The notes beneath the pieces were generated by a model that worked only from the letters and a program-made list of their open reading frames with translations, did no database searches and was not told where the DNA came from. A stretch of 64,000 nucleotides of DNA. It comes from Lysobacter sp. Root690. GTDB lineage: Bacteria; Pseudomonadota; Gammaproteobacteria; Xanthomonadales; Xanthomonadaceae. A program made the position numbers and the translations under genes. Below are positions 29,940-38,740 of this stretch, piece by piece (position 1 is the stretch's first letter; each line of letters begins with the position of its first letter). The DNA lies in the NCBI RefSeq assembly GCF_001427785.1, contig NZ_LMHM01000018.1, forward strand, positions 64,541-128,540. Direction: 5' to 3'.

Positions 29940-30533
29940 TCAGTCGCTTATTTTCCGCACCCACACTTGCTGGGCCACGTCCAACACCTCCAGCTTGTGT
30001 GAATACATCTGCAAGAAGGCGTCGACAGCTGGCTTGGGGCAACCATGCTGGTTGTATTTAGGATCGTCCCAAAGATAATCATCGAAAGCGATGATGCCAC
30101 CAACCTTCACGCGGCGAAACCCGAGCACGGCATCTTCCAGCACGTCGCAGGACCAATGACTGCCGTCAACGTAGACGAAGTCGTAGATTTCGACGGGAAG
30201 CGAAGCCAAGCCCCGGTGAGAATACCCCAATATCATTTCGACCTTGGCCCGCGCCCCGGTCTGCTCGACATTGGGCCAGAACTTTTCCTGCAGATGATAA
30301 TCAATGCAAATCAAGCGCGCATCGTGATGCGTAAGGACGTTATCCAGCAGCCATGTGGTCGACCGTCCTTCGTGACTGCCTATTTCCACGACATTGATCG
30401 GCGTGTCTCGCAACGGCCCTAAGTGCTTCTCGAAAAGCGGAATATTCCAGCTAAACCAGTCATAAGTAAAATCGTAACCCATGCGCCTTCCCCGACCTGA
30501 AGCGATAAACGCCTCGAGCGTACTTGTTTTCAT
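29940..30533 (-). CDS. Class I SAM-dependent methyltransferase-like protein
   Basis: This 197-aa protein fits the Methyltransf_24 group: motif I region NVVEIGSHEGRSTTWLLDN, an acidic ribose-contact region LICIDYHLQ, then DFVYVDGSHWSCDVLEDAV and GGIIAFDDYLW. The DGSH motif is typical of small-molecule or glycan methyltransferases and related hydroxylase-like proteins. It is AT-richer than its neighbours, and its stop nearly abuts the left tRNA-Pro-like remnant. It is therefore probably a horizontally acquired islet gene. The acceptor is unknown. Confidence 0.85.
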   Translation of the reverse strand: MKTSTLEAFIASGRGRRMGYDFTYDWFSWNIPLFEKHLGPLRDTPINVVEIGSHEGRSTTWLLDNVLTHHDARLICIDYHLQEKFWPNVEQTGARAKVEMILGYSHRGLASLPVEIYDFVYVDGSHWSCDVLEDAVLGFRRVKVGGIIAFDDYLWDDPKYNQHGCPKPAVDAFLQMYSHKLEVLDVAQQVWVRKISD

Positions 30534-31440
30534 TGCATGTATTCAAGCCCGATCCGAATCGATTAACGGCATGTAGGTCGCATAACTGAGGCCATGAAAT
30601 GCCTCGAGCGTGCATCCGTCAACTTGTTTACTGCACATAATTTACATGCTCGGCATGCAAAAAATCTTACGCGCACGAAGAAGTAGCTCCGGCGGCGGAG
30701 GAACCGAGCCAGATCAAAATATCTTCGAACAACATCGTTATCAGCAGCCCAGTAGTGGCGCCCTTTGCGGACACCAGTTCGGCGGCGACAAGCTGCGTCC
30801 GGACCTCGGATGTCCTGGCGCACATTTAACGCGCTAGATTCCGCTGAATGATTGACCAAGCGCAACTTATTTTTGTGCCCTCGCGATCAGCGACGTAGCA
30901 GGCGTTTTACCGGCAAGGCAGCGCATTCGGAATGATTGATTTAGGACGCGATCCAAGGATCAAGGCGCGACTCGCGACGACGCGATCGTGTTCGCATCGT
31001 GGACGAAGACGTGAGAGACGCGCCGCAACAGCATTGATATGTCTTGAAGAGTTATGGCGCGAACCGAATCCTTCGAAGCCCCCATACCGGCACAAGCCAC
31101 CACCGATACACTAGTCTTCGTCGCTTCATCCGAAACCCGGACCAATGATCGCCTGCAGCGTCGTGCACCTTACCGCGCCGGCTCTAGCATGCGTCTGCGA
31201 GCCTCCAGCCCCTCGCCGACAATGATCTGACGCACGTTACCTAGAATAAAAACGAAACCCCGGCTTTCGCCGGGGCTTCGTTTACGACTCAAGTAGTGGG
31301 AATGTCCGGATTCGAACCGACATCGCACTACTTCAGGCCGGATCAAAACGTCGGGCAGCGATTGCGCAGAGGGCTTTGCGGACACGAATGAAAAACACGG
31401 TCAGTCGCGCCTTGTAAGAACCTTCTGCGTTCCGCGGACA
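30534..31440. other. AT-richer region without genes, carrying a second tRNA remnant
   Basis: No protein gene is recognised in about 900 bases. The composition is visibly less GC-rich than the rest of the window. The second tRNA-Pro-like remnant lies at 31249-31330. This looks like debris between successive insertions. Confidence 0.45.
31249..31330 (-). pseudogene. Partial tRNA 3' end plus terminator (tRNA-Pro-associated)
   Basis: A perfect hairpin CCCCGGC-TTTC-GCCGGGG (31258-31275) is followed by CTTCGTTTACGACTCAAGTAG, then GGGAATGTCCGGATTCGAACCGACATC. The hairpin, spacer and T-arm parallel those of tRNA-Pro 690 bases to the right. The T-loop TTCGAAT is intact, but the anticodon and D arms are absent, so it is not a functional tRNA. 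Confidence 0.6.
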
Positions 31441-31707
31441 CTAGAAAACTTCGCTGATCTCCACCACGTGCCCATCACGAACCGTGATCAGCACCGTCTT
31501 ATTGCCTACGTAGCACTCGAAGCGTTCGCCATTGTTGGCGCCGAACTTGTTCTGCAACTGCACGACGCGGTCGGGTTTGCCCGCGACTTGATAGACCTTG
31601 CCGGTGCTGTCGCCGACGGTGACCAGCTTGCTGCCGAAGGCGACCGACTGCGCCCAAGCGGGCACTGCCAGCAGCAGCGAAAGGACGATTGCGACCAGAT
31701 AGCGCAT
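31441..31707 (-). CDS. DUF2845 family exported protein
   Basis: This 88-aa protein has a signal peptide ([18 protein letters not shown]). The DUF2845 pattern [33 protein letters not shown] and a C-terminal beta-strand pair follow. The AAGGAG Shine-Dalgarno is 5 bases before the ATG at 31707, which decides the start against a longer frame. The role is unknown. It lies between the second tRNA remnant and intact tRNA-Pro. Confidence 0.85.
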   Translation of the reverse strand: MRYLVAIVLSLLLAVPAWAQSVAFGSKLVTVGDSTGKVYQVAGKPDRVVQLQNKFGANNGERFECYVGNKTVLITVRDGHVVEISEVF

Positions 31708-31942
31708 TGGAACTCCTTTCCACATTGGGGGAGCGCCGAGCATACCCTCGCGGCTTCCGGGCTGTCGTCGACCAATAGTCGGAATCGATAAGGCCGGGAA
31801 GCGCCATCGGTACGCGATTCGGCGCCGACGCGCGGCGGGCGTTCGCGCACGGAAGGGCTCGCGCGGAAGGTCCTCGTATGCCCCCATATCTCCGCACCGG
31901 CATCATCGCGCGGCCGGCTCGCCGATCCCCAGAAACACGAAA

Positions 31943-31960
31943 CCCCGGCTTTCGCCAGGG
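31943..31960 (-). terminator. Terminator downstream of tRNA-Pro
   Basis: An imperfect hairpin, CCCCGGC-TTTC-GCCAGGG, lies 22 bases beyond the CCA end of tRNA-Pro. Homologous hairpins accompany both tRNA remnants to the left. Confidence 0.55.
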
Positions 31961-31981
31961 CTGCGTTTACGGCTTGATCAG

Positions 31982-32058
31982 TGGTCGGGACGGCCGGATT
32001 TGAACCGACGACCCTCTGCCCCCCAGGCAGATGCGCTACCAGGCTGCGCTACGCCCCG
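31982..32058 (-). tRNA. tRNA-Pro (GGG)
   Basis: A 77-nt cloverleaf with acceptor CGGGGCG/CGTCCCG (one G-T pair) and anticodon stem-loop TCTGC-CTGGGGG-GCAGA (anticodon GGG). The T-arm is GTCGG-TTCAAAT-CCGGC, the discriminator is A, and CCA is encoded. It is the last element of the thrS-pheT-ihfA-merR supercluster, as is usual in gammaproteobacteria. Two decayed copies of its 3' part lie to the left. Confidence 0.96.
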
Positions 32059-32111
32059 ACATGGTGCTGATCCGCTCTTGCGAACGGGCCGCAAGTATAG
32101 CCGTAACTGCG

Positions 32112-32192
32112 GAGATTCGGGATACGGGATTAGGGATTCGTAGCAATTCGGCCCAAGCCGCCACCAATCCCGAATCCCCAATCACGAATCCC
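32112..32192. repeat. Inverted pair of heptamer arrays
   Basis: Units GAGATTC, GGGATAC, GGGATTA, GGGATTC (32112-32139) face CAATCCC, GAATCCC, CAATCAC, GAATCCC (32165-32192) across a 25-base loop. They lie between tRNA-Pro and the MerR gene. Confidence 0.88.
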
Positions 32193-32206
32193 GTGTTGCG
32201 GCAGCT

Positions 32207-32563
32207 TCACCGCCGCAACAGCTGCAGCACTTCTTCCAGCTCCATACGCACCTGCTTGACGATCTGCGAGCTCAGCGCCGATTCGTCCTTGGCCGACTCG
32301 CCTTCCAGGCGCAGGCGCGCGCCGCCGATGGTGTAGCCCTGTTCGTACAGCAGGCCGCGGATCTGCCGCACCATCAGCACTTCGTGGCGCTGGTAGTAGC
32401 GGCGGTTGCCGCGACGCTTGACCGGATTGAGGGTCGGAAATTCGGTTTCCCAGTAACGCAGCACGTGCGGCTTGACGTCGCACAGCTCGCTGACCTCGCC
32501 GATGGTGAAGTAGCGCTTCGCCGGGATCGGCGGAAGTTCGCGGTTACTGCCCGGATCCAGCAT
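32207..32563 (-). CDS. MerR family transcriptional regulator
   Basis: This 118-aa protein has an N-terminal MerR winged helix-turn-helix (about residues 17-85) with [30 protein letters not shown] and [11 protein letters not shown] short C-terminal coiled-coil region follows, with no Cys-based metal site, so the ligand is unknown. This gene regularly follows ihfA and precedes tRNA-Pro in gammaproteobacteria. Its start overlaps the 3' end of ihfA by 20 bases, implying translational coupling. Confidence 0.95.
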   Translation of the reverse strand: MLDPGSNRELPPIPAKRYFTIGEVSELCDVKPHVLRYWETEFPTLNPVKRRGNRRYYQRHEVLMVRQIRGLLYEQGYTIGGARLRLEGESAKDESALSSQIVKQVRMELEEVLQLLRR

Positions 32564-32858
32564 GCTCGCCTCCGCTGTAAGCCTCGACGCGTTCCTTCAG
32601 CTTCTGGCCCGGACGGAAGGTGACCACCGTGCGCGCCGAGATCGGAATTTCTTCGCCGGTCTTGGGATTGCGGCCGGGTCGCTGGTTCTTGCGGCGCAGG
32701 TCGAAGTTGCCGAAGCCCGACAGCTTGACCTGACGGCCCTGCTCCAATGCTTCGCGCAGCGCATCGAAGAACGCGTCGACGAACTCCTTGGCCTCGCGCT
32801 TGTTCAGCCCGACTTCGTCGAACAACCGCTCCGCCATTTCCGCTTTCGTTAGTGCCAT
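32544..32858 (-). CDS. ihfA: Integration host factor subunit alpha
   Basis: IHF-alpha pairs with IHF-beta to bend DNA at specific sites. The 104-aa protein has the family start [20 protein letters not shown], the central [20 protein letters not shown] and the DNA-intercalating [14 protein letters not shown] arm. The start at 32858 is chosen over an upstream ATG (32891) that would add 11 non-family residues. It follows pheT by 57 bases in the conserved order. Confidence 0.97.
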   Translation of the reverse strand: MALTKAEMAERLFDEVGLNKREAKEFVDAFFDALREALEQGRQVKLSGFGNFDLRRKNQRPGRNPKTGEEIPISARTVVTFRPGQKLKERVEAYSGGEHAGSGQ

Positions 32859-32915
32859 GTTGTCCTCTGCGCGACGTCCGGGCTGGGACATCCATGCCAG
32901 TGATGCCGGATCGGG

Positions 32916-35345
32916 TCAGGCGCGCAGTTTCGCGCCGTGTTCCCGCTCCACCGCGGCCGTCACTTCAGCCACGACCGCATCCACATCCCGGTCAGTCAGG
33001 GTGCGCGATTCATCCTGCACAATCAAGCCCATAGCGAGACTCTTGAATCCGGTTTCCACCCCCTTGCCCTGGTAGCGGTCGAACAGCACCAGCTCGCGCA
33101 GGATCGGGCCGGCGGCCGCCTTCACGGTGGCCTGAATGGCCGCCCAGGGGACCGAATCGGCGACGATGAACGCGCGATCGCGGCGCACCGACGGGTACTT
33201 GGACTGTGCCCCGGCCTTCGGGATGGCGCGCTCGACCAGCGGCGCGAGATCCAGCTCGAACGCGAGCACGTCCTGATCCAGGTCCAGCGCGCGCTGCAGG
33301 CGCGGATGCAGCTGGCCGATCCAGCCCAGCCGCTGCTCGCGGCCGCCGTCGATCCGGTACACATCGGCGGAACGGCCCGGATGCGCCCAGGCCGGCTGCG
33401 ACGGCCGGTACTCGAGCTGCGCGCCGGCGCTGACCGCCAGACTGTCCAGATCGCCGCGCAGGTCATGGAACCCGACCGGCGCCGAAGCGACCGCCCACTG
33501 CTCCGCCCGCGCCGCCCCGCACACCGCCGCGGCCACCCGCTGCGTCTCGACCGGCGCCAGGCTTTGCTGTTCCGAATCCCGACTGCCGACTCCCGAATCC
33601 CGGCTCAAAAACACATTGCCCAACTCGAACAATCGCACCCGATCCTGCTGGCGCGAGGCATTGCGGCCCAGTGCCGCGACCAGACCCGGCAGCAGCATCG
33701 TGCGCATGACGCCAAGTTCGGCGCTGAGCGGATTGGCCAGCGGCACCGCGCCGGCCTCGGCTTGCCACAACTGCAGCCAGGCGGCGTCGACGAAGGCGTA
33801 GTTGATCGCCTCCAGATAGTCGCGCGCGGCCAGCTGGCGGCGCACGGTGGCGCTGTCGACCCGGGTCTCGGTCGGCGCGATCAAGCGCGCGGCGCCGCCG
33901 GGCAAGGTGGTCGGGATGGCGTCGTAACCGTGGATGCGGGCGATTTCCTCGATCAGGTCTTCCTCGATCGCGATATCGAAGCGGCGGCTCGGCGGGGTCA
34001 CCCGCCAGCCTTCGTCGCTGCGCTCGACCGCCAGGCCCAGCGCTTGCAGGATGCGTTCGACGTCGGCGTCGGCGACATTCAGGCCGAGCACCCGCGCCAG
34101 GCGCGCGCGACGCAGCACAACCGGAAGCGGATGCGGCAAGTGATCGGGCAGCGCCGATTCGACCACCGGGCCGGGGGTGCCGCCGGCGATGTCGAGGATC
34201 AGGCGGGTCGCGTATTCGATCGCGGTGCGCGGCAGTTCCGGATCGACGCCGCGCTCGAAGCGGTGGCCGGCGTCGGTGTGCAGGCCGAGCTTGCGGCCGC
34301 GGCCGATGATCGCGGCCGGCGCGAAGTGCGCCGCTTCCAGGAACACGTTGCGGGTCGCGTCGGTCACCCGGCTGTCGAAGCCGCCCATGATTCCGCCGAG
34401 CGCGATCACCCGCTGCGCGGCGCCTTCGCCGTCGGTGATCGCGATGAACTGTTCGTCCAGGCTCGCGTCCTGGCCGTTGAGCAGCTTGGTGACCTCGCCC
34501 GCGCGCGCATGGCGCACGCCGACCGGGCCGCTCAGGGTGTCGCGGTCGAAGGCATGCATGGGCTGGCCGAGATCGAGCATCACGTACTGGGTGACGTCGA
34601 CCAGCAGCGACACCGGACGCACGCCGCTGCGGCGCAGGCGCTCGGCCATCCACACCGGGGTCGGCGCGGTCGCGTCGACGCCTTCGATCACCCGTCCGCA
34701 GTAGCGCGGCACGTCCGCGCCGGCGCTGAGTTCGACATGCAGCGCCGAGTCGGTTACCGCCGGCACCGGCGCGATGTCGAGCGCGGCCACGGTGCTGCCG
34801 GTCGCCGCGGCGACGTCGAAGGCGATGCCGCGCACGCTGAAGCAGTCGGCGCGATTGGGCGTGAGCTTGATCTCGATGCTGGCGTCGGGCAGGCCGAGGT
34901 ACTGCGCCAGCGCGGTGCCGGGCGCGGCATCGGCCGGCAATTCCAGCAGGCCCGAGGCATCGGCGTCGATGCCGAGTTCCTTGGCCGAGCACAGCATGCC
35001 GAACGACTCCACGCCGCGCAGCTTGGCCGCCTTGATCGCGATGCCGCCGGGCAGCGTGGCGCCGACCGTAGCCAGCGGCGCGACCAGACCGGCGCGCGCA
35101 TTCGGCGCGCCGCAGACGATCTGGACCATGCCGTTGCCGGTATCGACCTGACACACCTGCAGGCGATCGGCTTCGGGATGTTTTTCCGCGCTGACGATGC
35201 GCGCGACCACCACGCCTTCCAGCGCCGCGCCGAGCGCGGTGACTTCTTCGACTTCCAATCCGATCGCGGTCAGGGTCGCGGCGAGCTGCTCGCGCGTGGC
35301 GGCGGTCGGGACGTGCTGGCGGAGCCAGTTTTCGCTGAATTTCAT
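32916..35345 (-). CDS. pheT: Phenylalanine--tRNA ligase beta subunit
   Basis: PheT forms the alpha2-beta2 synthetase with PheS and carries the editing site. The 809-aa protein runs from MKFSENWLRQHVP through the EMAP/OB domain (VCQVDTGNG, QIVCGAPNARAG), B3/B4 editing and B5 domains, to the C-terminal anticodon-binding FDX-ACB domain (KYPSVRRDRAFIV). A block encoding LSRDSGVGSRDSEQQ at about residues 583-597 coincides exactly with four GGGATTC-like heptamers, apparently inserted into a surface loop without breaking frame. Confidence 0.97.
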   Translation of the reverse strand: MKFSENWLRQHVPTAATREQLAATLTAIGLEVEEVTALGAALEGVVVARIVSAEKHPEADRLQVCQVDTGNGMVQIVCGAPNARAGLVAPLATVGATLPGGIAIKAAKLRGVESFGMLCSAKELGIDADASGLLELPADAAPGTALAQYLGLPDASIEIKLTPNRADCFSVRGIAFDVAAATGSTVAALDIAPVPAVTDSALHVELSAGADVPRYCGRVIEGVDATAPTPVWMAERLRRSGVRPVSLLVDVTQYVMLDLGQPMHAFDRDTLSGPVGVRHARAGEVTKLLNGQDASLDEQFIAITDGEGAAQRVIALGGIMGGFDSRVTDATRNVFLEAAHFAPAAIIGRGRKLGLHTDAGHRFERGVDPELPRTAIEYATRLILDIAGGTPGPVVESALPDHLPHPLPVVLRRARLARVLGLNVADADVERILQALGLAVERSDEGWRVTPPSRRFDIAIEEDLIEEIARIHGYDAIPTTLPGGAARLIAPTETRVDSATVRRQLAARDYLEAINYAFVDAAWLQLWQAEAGAVPLANPLSAELGVMRTMLLPGLVAALGRNASRQQDRVRLFELGNVFLSRDSGVGSRDSEQQSLAPVETQRVAAAVCGAARAEQWAVASAPVGFHDLRGDLDSLAVSAGAQLEYRPSQPAWAHPGRSADVYRIDGGREQRLGWIGQLHPRLQRALDLDQDVLAFELDLAPLVERAIPKAGAQSKYPSVRRDRAFIVADSVPWAAIQATVKAAAGPILRELVLFDRYQGKGVETGFKSLAMGLIVQDESRTLTDRDVDAVVAEVTAAVEREHGAKLRA
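33574..33601. repeat. Heptamer array inside pheT
   Basis: On the coding strand the units are GGGATTC, GGGAGTC, GGCAGTC, GGGATTC (28 bases plus flanking bases), translated as RDSGVGSRDS. It belongs to the same family as the intergenic arrays, but lies within an essential coding sequence. Confidence 0.88.
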
Positions 35346-35357
35346 GGGAGTGGGGCC

Positions 35358-35471
35358 GGGAATCGGGAATCGGGAATGGGGAATCGGAGAGCGCTACGCA
35401 GGAGGTCGGGAGGGAATCGGAAACGCAGCGCCGTAGCTCTTACGATTCCCGATTCCCCATTCCCGATTCCC
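35358..35471. repeat. Inverted pair of heptamer arrays between pheS and pheT
   Basis: GGGAATC, GGGAATC, GGGAATG, GGGAATC (35358-35385) then GGAGAGCGCTACG face CGTAGCTCTTAC then GATTCCC, GATTCCC, CATTCCC, GATTCCC (35444-35471). The element occupies nearly the whole pheS-pheT gap and could fold in the mRNA. Confidence 0.9.
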
Positions 35472-35477
35472 GGTTTC

Positions 35478-36503
<1,026 letters not shown>

Positions 36504-36926
36504 TCACTGTGCTCTGCGTTGTGTGTCCCGCGATCGAACCGGGCGGATCTCGCTCGCCCAATCCCTCGCCTGTTCGCTGGCCGCCTCGACGGCCTGCCTG
36601 GTCGCTTCGTCGCAGTCCGCGGCATGCTCCGGCGCAGCGGTCGCGACCGAGGCGTTGATGACCACCCCGAGCAGTTTCTCACCCGAGACCTGGCGCTCCA
36701 GCTTCCTGGTGATCGTGGCCACGTCGTCCGAATATTGCTTGCTGCGCGCCTCGTCCAGCACCTTGCACTGTTCGTTGCGCGCCATTCCACCCATCACGTC
36801 ACCGAACCGCTTGAGCGCATCGGCTTCGCGCTGTTGGCGCGCGCTCAAGTCCTGCGCCGATACCGACATCGACAGCAGCGCCAGGCCCAGCAGCGCCGAC
36901 AATCGGTGGTTCAAGATTCCTTTCAT
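36504..36926 (-). CDS. Small exported protein between rplT and pheS
   Basis: This 140-aa protein has a signal peptide (ILNHRLSALLGLALLSMSVSAQ). The mature helical region has two Cys residues (NEQCKVLDEARSKQYSDD, AADCDEATRQAVEAASEQA) and no known domain. The start at 36926 has GGA 8 bases upstream and overlaps the stop of a possible 30-codon ORF as ATGA. rplT and pheS are usually adjacent, so this gene is an insertion into the conserved block. Function is unknown. Confidence 0.78.
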   Translation of the reverse strand: MKGILNHRLSALLGLALLSMSVSAQDLSARQQREADALKRFGDVMGGMARNEQCKVLDEARSKQYSDDVATITRKLERQVSGEKLLGVVINASVATAAPEHAADCDEATRQAVEAASEQARDWASEIRPVRSRDTQRRAQ

Positions 36927-37015
36927 CGCATATGTCCTGGAGTTGATGCCGCGCCGGGCAGCCTGTTTGCCGGGTCCAGAAACGACAATGGGGAAGGACT
37001 TGCGCCCTTCCCCAT
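36923..37015 (-). CDS. Possible 30-aa ORF coupled to the next gene
   Basis: This short frame (MGKGASPSPLSFLDPANRLP...) has GGAG 7 bases before its ATG, and its TGA overlaps the next start as ATGA. Its start codon lies inside the ATGGGGAAGG/CCTTCCCCAT hairpin. It could be a leader peptide or chance. No homologue is known to me. Confidence 0.3.
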   Translation of the reverse strand: MGKGASPSPLSFLDPANRLPGAASTPGHMR

Positions 37016-37058
37016 GCCTAAGCTCCTCGCTGAAAGCCCGCACACGAGGGTGCGGGCT
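36988..37058 (-). terminator. Two hairpins after rplT (terminator or attenuator)
   Basis: AGCCCGCAC-loop-GTGCGGGCT (37035-37058) and ATGGGGAAGG-loop-CCTTCCCCAT (36988-37014) lie just downstream of rplT. Neither has a strong T tract. They may attenuate read-through into pheST. Confidence 0.45.
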
Positions 37059-37076
37059 CTCGCGGAGGGATCCGCA

Positions 37077-37436
37077 TTAAGCCGCGAGCGCGCTCTTCGC
37101 CTTTTCGGCCAGCGCCGCAAAACCCACCGCGTCGTGCACGGCGATGTCCGCCAGCACCTTGCGGTCGAGGGTGATGCCGGACTTCAGCAGGCCGTTCATG
37201 AAACGGCTGTAGCTCAGACCGTTGATGCGGGCCGCCGCGTTGATACGCGTGATCCACAGCGAACGGAAATTGCGCTTCTTCTGCTTGCGGCCGATGTAGG
37301 CGTACTGCAGCGCCTTCGTGACCGCCTGCTTGGCGACGCGGAAGACCTTGCGACGGGCGTGATAGTAGCCCTTGGCCTGCTTCAGGATTTTCTTGTGGCG
37401 GCGACGCGCCGTAACACCACGTTTAACTCGTGCCAT
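37077..37436 (-). CDS. rplT: 50S ribosomal protein L20
   Basis: This 119-aa ribosomal protein has the highly basic N-terminal tail [20 protein letters not shown] and the family block [19 protein letters not shown]. The C-terminal domain carries [21 protein letters not shown]20 also represses its own operon in other bacteria. It lies 12 bases after rpmI. Confidence 0.98.
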   Translation of the reverse strand: MARVKRGVTARRRHKKILKQAKGYYHARRKVFRVAKQAVTKALQYAYIGRKQKKRNFRSLWITRINAAARINGLSYSRFMNGLLKSGITLDRKVLADIAVHDAVGFAALAEKAKSALAA

Positions 37437-37448
37437 TGTTCAGTCTCC

Positions 37449-37646
37449 TCACAAATACGGAAGCATGCGGTCCAGACGGCCAGCGTCCTCGGCACGAACA
37501 TGGTTCGTCTGCCGCAGGTTGCGCTTCCGCTTGGTCGCTTTCTTGGTGAGGATGTGGCTCTTGTTGGCGTGGCCGCACTTGTACTTGCCGGAAGCGGTCT
37601 TCCGGAAGCGTTTGGCTGCCGCCCGATTGGTCTTGATCTTGGGCAT
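37449..37646 (-). CDS. rpmI: 50S ribosomal protein L35
   Basis: This 65-aa basic protein has the complete family sequence pattern ([37 protein letters not shown]). The start at 37646 is the conserved one, and a longer frame upstream is spurious. It is part of the infC-rpmI-rplT operon. Confidence 0.98.
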   Translation of the reverse strand: MPKIKTNRAAAKRFRKTASGKYKCGHANKSHILTKKATKRKRNLRQTNHVRAEDAGRLDRMLPYL

Positions 37647-37932
37647 TGCGATGTCCTTTCGGAGGTTTATGTCACTGGCCTGGGCGGTGGCACGATGCGC
37701 GGTGAAGCGCGGCCACTCTTTCCGTCCTGCCCTTGCCGGCTTGTAAGTCGTTGATTCAAAAGGAATCCACAACAGGTCCGTGATGCAGCAAACAACAAAC
37801 CCGGAGAACCGGGCCGCACATTATGCCTACCGGGCTATCCCCTTGCAAATCAGGGGCTTGATGCGGGGACGAATCGCCGGAAGCGGCCGGGGCGGCGCGC
37901 TGCGCTGAACCGCGCTGGCTGGCCGCAGCGAT

Positions 37933-37986
37933 AGTGCGCGGGACCTTTAGAGTGCGCAGCACCTCGAAAGTGCGCGGGACCTCGAG
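37933..37986. repeat. Three 18-bp tandem repeats
   Basis: The units AGTGCGCGGGACCTTTAG, AGTGCGCAGCACCTCGAA and AGTGCGCGGGACCTCGAG are head to tail. Confidence 0.85.
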
Positions 37987-38104
37987 CGTGGGCGGCGCCC
38001 GCCGCGGCGTTTTGCGCGGCACCGGCGATCGCCGGCGCGTCGGGTTGGTGCGCCGACAGGACCGCGTCGCACCCACGGCCATGCATCCATCGCCCACAAC
38101 GAAA

Positions 38105-38129
38105 CAGCCCCCGGGGTTGCCGGGGGCTG
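38105..38129 (-). terminator. Terminator-like hairpin after infC
   Basis: A perfect 10-bp stem, CAGCCCCCGG / CCGGGGGCTG, with a 5-base loop lies 14 bases beyond the infC stop. It is followed on the minus strand by TTTCG, a weak T tract. Confidence 0.7.
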
Positions 38130-38142
38130 CTGCATTCGAACT

Positions 38143-38667
38143 TCAGATCTTCTTCTTCGGCGCGATCATCATGACCATCTGCCGCCCTTCCAGGCGCGGA
38201 CGCGATTCGACCACGATGTCCTCGCCGAGGTCGGCCTCGATCCGGGCCGCCATCTCGCGACCGAGTTCCTGGTGGCTCATTTCGCGACCACGGAAACGGA
38301 TGTTGACCTTGACCTTGTCGCCTTCTTCCAGGAAGCGGCGCATGTTGCGCAGCTTGATCTGGTAGTCGCCCTCGTCGGTGACCGGACGGAACTTGAGTTC
38401 CTTGATCTCGACCTGTTTCTGCTTCTTTTTGGCCTCGTTGGCCTTCTTCTGCTGCTCGAAGCGGAACTTGCCGAAGTCCATGATCTTGCAGACCGGCGGA
38501 TCGGCGTTGGGCTGAATTTCGACCAGATCCAGTTCTTCCTCTTCGGCCATGCGCAGCGCTTCGTCGCGCGTGAGCACGCCGATCATTTCGCCATCGCTGC
38601 CGATCACGCGCACGCGCGGTACACGGATTTCCTGGTTCTTACGATTCGGCTTCTCGGGGGTACTGAT
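38143..38667 (-). CDS. infC: Translation initiation factor IF-3, probable ATC start
   Basis: IF-3 polices start-codon choice. The frame encodes the full factor ([60 protein letters not shown]). The only upstream in-frame ATG (38691) lies before the Shine-Dalgarno. GGAG (38679-38676) is 8 bases before ATC at 38667. A start there gives (M)[14 protein letters not shown], matching the Xanthomonas-type N-terminus as I recall it. Non-AUG infC starts underlie IF-3 autorepression in E. coli (AUU). The product is 174 aa. Confidence 0.93.
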   Translation of the reverse strand: MSTPEKPNRKNQEIRVPRVRVIGSDGEMIGVLTRDEALRMAEEEELDLVEIQPNADPPVCKIMDFGKFRFEQQKKANEAKKKQKQVEIKELKFRPVTDEGDYQIKLRNMRRFLEEGDKVKVNIRFRGREMSHQELGREMAARIEADLGEDIVVESRPRLEGRQMVMMIAPKKKI

Positions 38668-38740
38668 TGTTGAATCTCCAAAGTGGTTCACGCCGTCCCG
38701 GACTGCCGCCGGGACGGGATCTTTTGCACGCTGTGCGCGG

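Larger units (their letters stand above)
37647..38142. other. Long infC-rpmI intergenic region with an 18-bp repeat
   Basis: About 500 bases separate infC and rpmI, more than usual for this operon. It holds the infC terminator-like hairpin, a small CCCGG-AGAA-CCGGG hairpin (37800-37813), and three 18-bp tandem units (37933-37986). No gene is supported. Confidence 0.5.

Noticed and set aside
31249..31330. A functional tRNA gene at this position.
   Set aside because: Only the T-arm and part of the acceptor can be recognised; the anticodon and D arms cannot be folded.
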